Shown here: positions 6,704 through 11,134 of the stretch, piece after piece
How positions within the stretch are numbered: position 1 is the stretch's first letter
Layout of the letters: each line of letters opens with the position of its first letter
NCBI GenBank assembly: GCA_964390715.1
Contig: CAYMIM010000020.1
Span: 1-11,134, forward strand
Length of the DNA stretch: 11,134 nucleotides
Origin: JACOVP01 sp964390715
Lineage (GTDB): Archaea; Nanobdellota; Nanobdellia; SCGC-AAA011-G17; UBA489
Direction of reading: 5' to 3'
Position numbers and translations under genes: made by a program
Notes under the pieces: generated by a model
Database searches by the model: none
Seen by the model: the letters and a program-made list of their open reading frames with translations, nothing else
What the model was told of the DNA's origin: nothing

Positions 6704-6710
6704 AAAAAAA
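6704..6710 (-). terminator. T7 terminator directly after the membrane miniprotein stop
   Basis: On the minus strand a run of seven T follows the stop codon at 6713-6711 with no gap and precedes the aminotransferase promoter. Confidence 0.6.
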
Positions 6711-6923
6711 TTAATGGGAAGTCTCTTTGCCACGATGCCAACCCAAATGTTCTGAAAGTTTTGTATTAATGTGATAAGAGTAGCCAAGATTAGCAACAAG
6801 TAACCCTATAACAAGCTCTTCAAAGCCTAAGCTGCCACCCAATAATTTTCTGAGAAGCTCAAATGCTAAATAAATAAGGAAGAGAAGAAAAGCCCAGTAT
6901 AAAAATTTTTGAAGATGAGTCAT
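6711..6923 (-). CDS. Small two-helix membrane protein
   Basis: This protein has 70 residues from the ATG at 6923. One hydrophobic helix spans about 7-24 and a second, weaker one about 36-51, followed by a polar tail rich in His and Gly. The segment ELLRKLLGGSLGFEELVIGLLVANLGY bridges the two helices and has the look of a conserved archaeal membrane miniprotein. I cannot assign it a function. A longer reading from a TTG at 6947 is possible, but GAGGG at 6935-6931 is a good ribosome site seven bases before 6923. The ATG also overlaps the stop codon of the upstream 29-residue gene as ATGA, which is the usual layout for coupled translation. A T7 tract follows at once. Confidence 0.75.
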   Translation of the reverse strand: MTHLQKFLYWAFLLFLIYLAFELLRKLLGGSLGFEELVIGLLVANLGYSYHINTKLSEHLGWHRGKETSH

Positions 6924-7009
6924 AGAAAAACCCTCATAAAGAACCAAATAAGGAGTAATATAATAAGAGCGAGAACAATCCAGTCAATCAACTCTAGTTT
7001 TCTTTGCAT
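6920..7009 (-). CDS. 29-residue single-pass membrane miniprotein, translationally coupled to the next gene
   Basis: ATG at 7009 to TGA at 6922-6920 encodes 29 residues. A charged start (MQRKLE, 1-6) is followed by an unbroken hydrophobic stretch from about 8 to 25 (Ile, Leu, Val, Ala, Trp, Phe), then Met-Arg and a hydrophobic end. This is a typical N-in single-pass topology by the positive-inside rule. A perfect TATA box lies 24 bases before the ATG, so the message is leaderless and this frame would be the first one read. Its stop overlaps the next ATG as ATGA, and the next gene's GAGGG lies inside it. Together these make a real gene likely despite its size. It could be a subunit partner of the downstream two-helix protein. 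No family is recognised. Confidence 0.62.
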   Translation of the reverse strand: MQRKLELIDWIVLALIILLLIWFFMRVFL

Positions 7010-7032
7010 GAAAAGAGGATAGTATCTAAAGT

Positions 7033-7040
7033 TTATATAA
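7033..7040 (-). promoter_or_regulatory. TATA box of the membrane miniprotein pair
   Basis: Minus-strand TTATATAA is near-consensus. It lies 24 bases before the ATG at 7009, and no other start codon sits at the predicted transcription start. Confidence 0.68.
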
Positions 7041-7049
7041 GTTATGGTG

Positions 7050-7064
7050 AAAAATCCGAAAAAA
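7050..7064 (-). terminator. T-tract terminator after the HExxH gene
   Basis: T6 (7064-7059) and T5 (7054-7050) on the minus strand lie 22-36 bases after the stop codon, separated by CGGA. They isolate this gene from the miniprotein promoter next to them. Confidence 0.55.
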
Positions 7065-7085
7065 TAGAGAATAAAGTCGAAAAGT

Positions 7086-7958
7086 TTACGTCAATAACTC
7101 AATCACTTTAGTAAAAACCAGATGAAAATATTTTTCCTGAAAATCACGGCTTGGTTTCGTATAATGATCTAAATAGTAGCGGATAAAAGGATCGCATTTG
7201 CGAAGAAGCTCGCGCATATTAAGATTATAGCAGCGCGCGATATAGCGAAGGAGTTTTTTGGCGTGACGCTCTTTGTGTTTTTGAAACGGAAGAATAACAG
7301 ACAATAAGGCGAACTCAAAGGCAAAAACAACAGTTAGTACTTTCGGGTCTTTTTTTGTTGCTCTACGCAATTGGTCATAAAACACTGGTCGCGGGCAAAT
7401 CTTCTTTAAAGAGAATGTCCGTTCGTAATAGCGTAATAATTCATGACTGAATCCACGTTCAATGACAGCGCTGTTCGTATACAAATCCTTGAGCAGCAGC
7501 ACCGCGTTTTGTCCGACAGCGTCAAGCACAGGAAGTAAATGTTTTTGGTGAAGATTGCTTAATAATTTGGTATACAGAGAAAACACTTTTCGATAGGATT
7601 GCTGCAGCAAGTGATACGTTCCCTTTTTCATGTGCTCCAAGTGTAATAATTCATGAAATAATAATCCCTGTAAGGCTTTCTCGTCACGTAGCAAATAAGC
7701 GTTGGCGCGAGTAATGGTAACAACAATCAGCCGTTGCTGGTTGCGATGGTAAGAAAAAGAAATCTTGTCGATGCTACATACTTGTTTGAAAGAAGATCGT
7801 TCAGTATGAGGAAGACGTTGTAAAATGGTTGCGCAATTTGCTTTGTTGTCAAGAATATACAGATGAACATCTCGAGGAACAGATATTAGTTTTTGAACGC
7901 GCTGCAAGATACGTAAAAAATAAAGCTGGTCAAAGTCTCCTAACAAGGTAAGATACAT
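7086..7958 (-). CDS. Putative zinc metalloprotease-like protein (HExxH), family unassigned
   Basis: This 290-residue protein has HELLHLEH at 102-109, an HExxH zinc-binding and catalytic motif preceded by strand-like LIVVTITRANAYLL (77-90), as in zincin peptidases. A helix about 60 residues later contains AVIERGFSHELLRYYE (164-179). E167 could be the third zinc ligand as in gluzincins, and H109 offers an alternative. The C-terminal half is helical and basic, rich in Leu, Lys, Arg and Tyr. There is no signal peptide and no clear membrane helix, so it is probably cytoplasmic. The protease reading rests on a short motif, so a degenerate or non-peptidase relative is possible. It follows the 7996-8496 gene by 37 bases but has its own TATA box in that gap and ends at T-tracts. 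Confidence 0.72.
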   Translation of the reverse strand: MYLTLLGDFDQLYFLRILQRVQKLISVPRDVHLYILDNKANCATILQRLPHTERSSFKQVCSIDKISFSYHRNQQRLIVVTITRANAYLLRDEKALQGLLFHELLHLEHMKKGTYHLLQQSYRKVFSLYTKLLSNLHQKHLLPVLDAVGQNAVLLLKDLYTNSAVIERGFSHELLRYYERTFSLKKICPRPVFYDQLRRATKKDPKVLTVVFAFEFALLSVILPFQKHKERHAKKLLRYIARCYNLNMRELLRKCDPFIRYYLDHYTKPSRDFQEKYFHLVFTKVIELLT

Positions 7959-7978
7959 AGAAAGAAGATTATGAAGAG

Positions 7979-7987
7979 ATATTAAAA
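7979..7987 (-). promoter_or_regulatory. TATA box of the HExxH gene
   Basis: Minus-strand TTTTAATAT lies 21 bases before the ATG at 7958, inside the 37-base gap after the upstream gene. The HExxH gene can therefore be transcribed alone. Confidence 0.55.
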
Positions 7988-7995
7988 GGTAATGG

Positions 7996-8496
7996 TCAGC
8001 CAGATAAGATACGATTTACTGTATAATCAAACCGTTCCTGAGTATAGCGAAGCATACTTGATCTTTGTAAAGTGTCAAATGCTGCTTCAACACCTTGTCG
8101 AGCATAAGCAATTTTATCGCTTTGAGCCTTAAGTCGAAGAAGAAGGGGTGCTAATGCTGGTAGAGAAGCAAAAGGAATAATAAATTTTGGTTCTATGAGG
8201 GGTACTATTTTTTGACGAAAAGTATCCGAACATATAGAAGGATGGGAAACTTGGTCCTTAATGGGGGAATTCATACGGCGTAAAATTTTACCATACTCAG
8301 TTTCATGTTCTTCATAGCCTAAAAGCCACGCGAGTGATTTAATATGTTGTGCTAGTAAAACTGGCGTTTGCGCGGCGACAGTTATTTCTTTTACAAGAGC
8401 TCGTCCAATACGATTAGAGTTTCTTCGTTTTGGACTCATGTGATAGGTGATATAGTCGTCCAGCTTTCTATCAATATCCAGATGTTCGAGATCCAT
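7996..8496 (-). CDS. Hypothetical helical protein
   Basis: This 166-residue soluble protein belongs to no recognised family. The N-terminus (1-20) is acidic and is followed by a basic patch SPKRRNSNRIGR (21-32). The middle contains VLLAQHIKSLAWLLGYEEHETEYGKILRRM (46-75). The C-terminal third is predicted to be helical, with an amphipathic run that starts at PLLLRLKAQSDK (117-128). One cysteine (C89) and no motif for metal or nucleotide are seen. The basic patch followed by helices could bind nucleic acid, but this is a guess. A TATA box 20 bases from the ATG predicts a leaderless transcript. Promoter and gap place it as a separate unit from thymidine kinase, possibly read through into the HExxH gene, since no T-tract lies between those two. 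Confidence 0.72.
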   Translation of the reverse strand: MDLEHLDIDRKLDDYITYHMSPKRRNSNRIGRALVKEITVAAQTPVLLAQHIKSLAWLLGYEEHETEYGKILRRMNSPIKDQVSHPSICSDTFRQKIVPLIEPKFIIPFASLPALAPLLLRLKAQSDKIAYARQGVEAAFDTLQRSSMLRYTQERFDYTVNRILSG

Positions 8497-8515
8497 ACCA
8501 CTGACAAGTAATTAC

Positions 8516-8524
8516 TATTTATAA
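8516..8524 (-). promoter_or_regulatory. TATA box of the helical hypothetical gene
   Basis: Minus-strand TTATAAATA ends 20 bases before the ATG at 8496, the shortest spacing in the set. Confidence 0.62.
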
Positions 8525-8548
8525 GGTTTTCTTGCCTTTCCCAAATAC

Positions 8549-8554
8549 AAAAAA
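8549..8554 (-). terminator. T6 terminator after thymidine kinase
   Basis: Six T on the minus strand begin one base after the thymidine kinase stop codon and precede the next gene's TATA box. Confidence 0.5.
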
Positions 8555-8555
8555 G

Positions 8556-9221
8556 TCATAAAGATTTGCTAGGTCGTCCAGGTACTTGATGATGCTGGTC
8601 ACAGCGTGCTTCATAGCGTCGCTCATGAAGAACATGTTTGCCTCCAACAACAACTAAGGGATCTTGGTAAGGCACAGGCTTTCCATCTGTAAAAAGACGC
8701 TGGGTAAAAAAAGCGTCTCTATGACAGCGTTTTTGTTCTTTGGGAAAAATATAAGCGCAATAAGCAGACGTGGGAAAAATGAGTTGTGCGTAGCCAAGAA
8801 GATCTCCCATGGTGCGAGAAGAATCACGGAAGGTAAAAAGTTCGCCTCGAAAATCTAAATTCAGTCCGCTCGCGAGAACATCAATATCACGATCACGGGT
8901 TAAATGAGTGCAGACATCGATAACAGATCCGTCTAAAAATTGTATTTCATCAATGCCGACAAGTCGAACTTCAGGATGATCTGAGAGATAGGTAAGAATA
9001 TCTTGTGAGGAGGTTATAGAGATGCAAGGAGTTTTGGTGTCATTATGAGAAACCATTTCTGTAGGCAGCCCATAGCGAACATCAATAGCGGGCTTAAAAA
9101 GAGGGACAGTTGGATTTTCATCTGTATGCTCATAACGAAATCGTTCACGATGAATCTTGTCGCGAAGTTTTTCTGTTTTCCCTGAGAACATGCATCCCAC
9201 TATTAGTTCTAATTTGCCCAT
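8556..9221 (-). CDS. tdk: Thymidine kinase, type II (TK1-like)
   Basis: It phosphorylates thymidine with ATP to dTMP in the salvage pathway. The 221 residues are a little longer than the usual 190-200. The P-loop is GCMFSGKTE (9-17). DEIQFLD (91-97) holds Walker B D91 and the catalytic Glu E92. The segment GLNLDFRGELF (119-129) is the conserved stretch before the substrate-binding lasso. The zinc site is altered: C155 is followed ten residues later by C166, where the family normally has C-x2-C. Aligning RDAFFTQRL with the family's TQR motif places C166 as the second ligand. The other pair is C207-x2-H210 in YEARCDQH. The enzyme should be active, since catalytic residues are intact. A TATA box 22 bases from the ATG predicts a leaderless transcript. 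The gene stands alone. Confidence 0.95.
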   Translation of the reverse strand: MGKLELIVGCMFSGKTEKLRDKIHRERFRYEHTDENPTVPLFKPAIDVRYGLPTEMVSHNDTKTPCISITSSQDILTYLSDHPEVRLVGIDEIQFLDGSVIDVCTHLTRDRDIDVLASGLNLDFRGELFTFRDSSRTMGDLLGYAQLIFPTSAYCAYIFPKEQKRCHRDAFFTQRLFTDGKPVPYQDPLVVVGGKHVLHERRYEARCDQHHQVPGRPSKSL

Positions 9222-9242
9222 GAATCAACAGCAGTTGAGGAG

Positions 9243-9251
9243 TTTTATAAA
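9243..9251 (-). promoter_or_regulatory. TATA box of thymidine kinase
   Basis: Minus-strand TTTATAAAA lies 22 bases before the ATG at 9221. Confidence 0.65.
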
Positions 9252-9288
9252 GATAGTAATAAGTCTAAGAGAATAAATGGAAAATATG

Positions 9289-9300
9289 GCTTCTAGAAGC
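9289..9300. repeat. Perfect 12-base palindrome, possible operator
   Basis: GCTTCTAGAAGC is identical to its reverse complement. It lies between two divergent promoters, about 38 bases upstream of the thymidine kinase TATA box and 43 bases before the plus-strand TATA box, a sensible place for a dimeric regulator. Its central TCTAGA also occurs within the palindrome ahead of the propeller gene. Confidence 0.35.
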
Positions 9301-9336
9301 AAAAGAACAAGAAATAAGTCATTTCTCAAAGTCCAT

Positions 9337-9351
9337 CGAAAAGTTTTTATA
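9337..9351 (+). promoter_or_regulatory. Promoter (BRE plus TATA) of the candidate RNA
   Basis: CGAAAA followed by GTTTTTATA resembles a purine-rich BRE and a TATA box. Transcription would start near 9374-9376, exactly where a G7 run begins. Confidence 0.5.
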
Positions 9352-9373
9352 CGAGTTCATCCTAGAGACATCT

Positions 9374-9510
9374 AAGGGGGGGTTGAATAACTATAACGAA
9401 AAGAGACACCCATCTCTCATGCTCATAGTCATAGGGACCGGGTAAGGCGGGTTTTCTGCTATATGTCTTTTCCCTAACACCTCTTTTCCCCGTCTTACCC
9501 CTTCCTTGAC
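9374..9510 (+). ncRNA. Candidate structured non-coding RNA with possible pseudoknot
   Basis: A promoter points at this stretch and no protein gene of normal size lies in it. A 12-pair stem (9440-9451 with 9489-9500, one G-U pair) is the strongest element. TAGGGA (9432-9437) can pair with TCCCTA (9471-9476), which lies in the stem's loop, giving an H-type pseudoknot. Upstream, 9390-9394 pairs with 9425-9429 around a small hairpin (9402-9406 with 9413-9417). The 3' end is not marked by a T-tract, so 9510 is a guess. It matches no RNA family I know: no C/D boxes, no SRP or RNase P core. Alternatively it is a leader with a 20-residue TTG-start frame (9383-9445) whose stop codon falls in the stem. 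Confidence 0.4.
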
Positions 9511-9695
9511 ATATTACAAAAATGGTAATTTTAAAAAAAAGTGATATATAGATAAATCAGCGCAAGAAGCTAACAGATTACTACACGGTTTACCTGGATA
9601 TATAGAGTTGTATAAAAGGATAACACATGAATTCTTACGTACAGTACAGAGTCTATAAAGTAACTAAACCGCGTTCATTGAGGCTAGCAAAACCC

Positions 9696-9702
9696 TTTTA
9701 AA
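9696..9702 (+). promoter_or_regulatory. TATA box of the propeller gene
   Basis: TTTTAAA ends 23 bases before the ATG at 9725 and predicts a leaderless transcript. Confidence 0.55.
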
Positions 9703-9708
9703 CTGAAG

Positions 9709-9719
9709 TCTAGTCTAGA
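9709..9719. repeat. Palindrome between TATA box and start codon, possible operator
   Basis: TCTAG-T-CTAGA is a perfect 11-base palindrome. It sits six bases after the TATA box, where a bound repressor would block RNA polymerase. Confidence 0.35.
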
Positions 9720-9724
9720 ATATA

Positions 9725-10822
9725 ATGGTTAGAAGAGATATAAGAAGAACGCGTATTTTAGGAAGCCTAGGCATTGCTCTCTGTATAGTCGCTTTTGTGC
9801 TAATCACTTTTATTCTCTTGCCAGCGTCAAAACAACAGCCGCAAGAACAAATACTTCCTGAGCGATTAGGTGAAGAAAGCAACAACGAGACCAATCAAAC
9901 AGTAGTAGAAGAGCTACCACAAGAAACAATAACAGCGAAAAAGAAGCTCCTCTACATTTTGCATAGAGCAACAAATAGTGTCTCCTTGGTAGATTTGGAA
10001 AAAAATGAAACCATAAAAGAAATTATGTTAGGCGGCAAAGAACCGCAAGAGATGTTCTATGATAAGTCTACAAACAGATTATATATCACCAACCAAGGAA
10101 GCAATACCATCAGTGTTGTTGATCTGGGTAAAAATGAAGTCATACAGACCATCAAGGGAGGCAACAGTCCGCAAGGCATTGCCGTCACCGAGAAAAAAAT
10201 CTATGTCACCAATGCTTTGGATCAGGTAGTCCTCGTCATCGACAAGGAATTAGGTTCTATTGACAAGGAGATTCGTCTAGGAAAAGAGCCTTCTCAGATG
10301 ATTCTAAATGCGGACAAGCGGAAAATTTATGTGTTGAATCGAGGATCAAATGATCTCTCCATTATTAATACAGATATCAACGCTTTTATTGACACGTGGT
10401 ACGCGGGTGACACTCCAGAACGTCTTGCTTTAAGTCCTTATGAAAAATTCCTCTATGTCAGTAGCCTAAAGGGGATAATCACTATAATTCCTTTGAAGCA
10501 GCATAAGGAATACAGCGAAATACGTGCCGGCATTGGTCCTACAGCGATAGCTTTTACGCAAAATAATATCTTAGCGGCGATTGTCAACTCAGAAGACAAC
10601 ACTATCTCTCTAACCAGTCTTACACAAGAAAGGCTTCTCGGTACAGTTGATGTGGGTGTCAATCCTAGTGACATTGTTATCACCAGTGACGCCAAGACCG
10701 CCTATGTCAGCAACGCGGGATCCAACACTATCTCGATCATAGATCTCCAGCAAAAAATACGAATAGCTGAATTCCCAGTCAATAAAGACCCACAGCGGCT
10801 CTTGCTCATAGAACAGCTATAA
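9725..10822 (+). CDS. Membrane-anchored seven-blade YVTN beta-propeller protein
   Basis: This 365-residue protein starts with a basic segment (2-10) and one hydrophobic helix (11-33), which acts as a signal anchor with the rest outside. A Gln/Glu-rich linker (36-70) carries sequons N54-E-T and N57-Q-T. Seven repeats of about 42 residues follow, starting near 73, 117, 157, 199, 241, 281 and 324. Each has a YVTN-like opening strand (LYITNQGSNTISVVD 119-133, IYVLNRGSNDLSIIN 201-215, AYVSNAGSNTISIID 326-340), then a G-x-x-P turn. Blade 5 (241 on) and blade 6 are more divergent. Such propellers in archaea are surface-layer or binding proteins, and the ligand cannot be read from the sequence. It seems to be transcribed alone, with no strong T-tract behind it. 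Confidence 0.9.
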   Translation: MVRRDIRRTRILGSLGIALCIVAFVLITFILLPASKQQPQEQILPERLGEESNNETNQTVVEELPQETITAKKKLLYILHRATNSVSLVDLEKNETIKEIMLGGKEPQEMFYDKSTNRLYITNQGSNTISVVDLGKNEVIQTIKGGNSPQGIAVTEKKIYVTNALDQVVLVIDKELGSIDKEIRLGKEPSQMILNADKRKIYVLNRGSNDLSIINTDINAFIDTWYAGDTPERLALSPYEKFLYVSSLKGIITIIPLKQHKEYSEIRAGIGPTAIAFTQNNILAAIVNSEDNTISLTSLTQERLLGTVDVGVNPSDIVITSDAKTAYVSNAGSNTISIIDLQQKIRIAEFPVNKDPQRLLLIEQL

Positions 10823-10900
10823 ACCCTCGTTCTAGTATGCTTTTAGGATTTGGAAATGATTGCGGGCTAAAATAACACCCTCTAAGTACCAAAAACAAAC

Positions 10901-10909
10901 CTTTATATA
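10901..10909 (+). promoter_or_regulatory. TATA box of the cysteine-rich miniprotein gene
   Basis: CTTTATATA is near-consensus. It is 55 bases before the ATG at 10964, so the transcript should carry a leader of about 30 bases, unlike most genes here. GGGTTGA at 10951-10957, six bases before the ATG, is the likely ribosome site. Confidence 0.6.
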
Positions 10910-10963
10910 GAAGTTCCCACTATAAAGTATATACATAATATAACATATATGGGTTGAGAAACA

Positions 10964-11083
10964 ATGCACCAAGCTGAATGCAAAGAATGCGGCGCTGTCT
11001 TCACGTTGGACCAGCCTCAGGTTCCTGACTGTGTTGAATGCGTTTGCCAAGGAAAAGAATTCAATATCTTGACTGTTGCTTAA
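10964..11083 (+). CDS. 39-residue cysteine-rich zinc-binding miniprotein
   Basis: ATG at 10964 to TAA at 11081-11083 encodes 39 residues with five cysteines: C6-K-E-C9-G, then C23-V-E-C26-V-C28. Two CxxC knuckles 13 residues apart are enough to bind one zinc or iron ion in a rubredoxin- or zinc-ribbon-like fold. The first knuckle (AECKECGAVF) resembles the opening of small LysW-type carrier and zinc-ribbon proteins. The acidic EDWE-like tail of LysW is absent, so that identity is rejected. A good TATA box and a G-rich ribosome site ahead of it support expression. The opposite strand has an 89-codon open frame over the same bases, but it lacks these signals. Function is unknown. Confidence 0.68.
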   Translation: MHQAECKECGAVFTLDQPQVPDCVECVCQGKEFNILTVA

Positions 11084-11134
11084 GAACGCGAACAAAAACA
11101 AGAATTAAAAAGTATTCTTTAAATAGGATTTCTA
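11084..11134. other. Window end, no feature seen
   Basis: The last 51 bases are AT-rich, with no T-tract on the plus strand longer than three and no start codon supported by a ribosome site. Confidence 0.5.

Larger units (their letters stand above)
9222..9724. other. 500-base intergenic control region with candidate RNA gene
   Basis: No protein gene of normal size fits here on either strand. In order it holds the thymidine kinase TATA box, a 12-base palindrome (9289-9300), a plus-strand promoter (9343-9351), a G7 run and paired segments (9374-9510), and then about 180 AT-rich bases. Several TATA-like words occur in that last part, for example 9598-9604, before the promoter of the propeller gene. 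I see no tRNA, rRNA, SRP RNA or RNase P signature. Confidence 0.6.

Noticed and set aside
9374..9510. tRNA, 5S rRNA, SRP RNA or RNase P RNA identity for the candidate RNA
   Set aside because: No T-loop, no 5S conserved boxes, no SRP helix 8 motif and no RNase P conserved regions were found on either strand.
9627..9701. 24-codon frame ahead of the propeller gene
   Set aside because: It runs into the propeller promoter, has basic low-information content, and its only support is a TATA-like word. AT-rich DNA gives such frames by chance.
10964..11083. LysW amino-group carrier protein
   Set aside because: The N-terminal knuckle is similar, but the chain is shorter than LysW and lacks its acidic EDWE C-terminal motif.
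10832..11101. 89-codon minus-strand open frame at the right end
   Set aside because: It lies antisense to the cysteine-rich miniprotein and its promoter and has no TATA box at the right distance from its start.
1..11134. CRISPR array, insertion sequence or prophage
   Set aside because: No spaced direct repeats, transposase or integrase motifs, or phage genes are visible.

Overview
The window looks archaeal, most likely a small-genome (DPANN-type) lineage such as Woesearchaeota or Pacearchaeota. That placement is an inference from several things. TATA boxes sit 20-24 bases before most start codons (leaderless transcription), T-tracts act as terminators, genes are small and tightly packed, and the glutamate dehydrogenase has a short, leucine-dehydrogenase-like N-terminus. 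No rRNA or tRNA is visible, so lineage is not proven.

Layout. Bases 1-933 (minus) hold the N-terminal three quarters of a Glu/Leu/Phe/Val dehydrogenase. Bases 1020-2384 (minus) are a two-gene thiol-redox operon: thioredoxin reductase followed by a four-helix VKOR/DsbB-like membrane protein. Bases 2425-3324 (minus) encode a protein carrying DHH-phosphoesterase-like motifs in an unusual order. Bases 3410-4298 (minus) hold a Zn-ribbon miniprotein and, downstream, a long disordered protein. A divergent promoter region separates these from a plus-strand DUF4383-like membrane protein (4469-4825) and an AT-rich orphan gene (4890-5483). Bases 5493-6650 (minus) encode a class I PLP aminotransferase. 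Bases 6711-7009 (minus) are two overlapping membrane miniproteins, one of only 29 residues. Bases 7086-8496 (minus) hold an HExxH putative metalloprotease and an unrecognised helical protein. Bases 8556-9221 (minus) are thymidine kinase.

Bases 9222-9724 are the only long stretch without a clear gene. It holds the thymidine kinase promoter, a 12-base palindrome, a strong plus-strand promoter leading into a G-run and a stem that could form a pseudoknotted RNA, and the promoter of the next gene. Bases 9725-10822 (plus) encode a membrane-anchored seven-blade YVTN beta-propeller. Bases 10964-11083 (plus) encode a 39-residue cysteine-rich protein.

How the genes fit together: the dehydrogenase and aminotransferase both handle the glutamate/2-oxoglutarate amino pool, TrxR-VKOR handles thiol/disulfide traffic at the membrane, and thymidine kinase salvages thymidine. 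Apart from the short operons, most genes have their own promoter, so the window reads as a run of mostly independent units. No CRISPR array, insertion sequence or prophage signature is seen. The best candidates for something undescribed are the structured RNA near 9374-9510, the permuted DHH-like protein, and the 29-residue membrane protein coupled to its neighbour.
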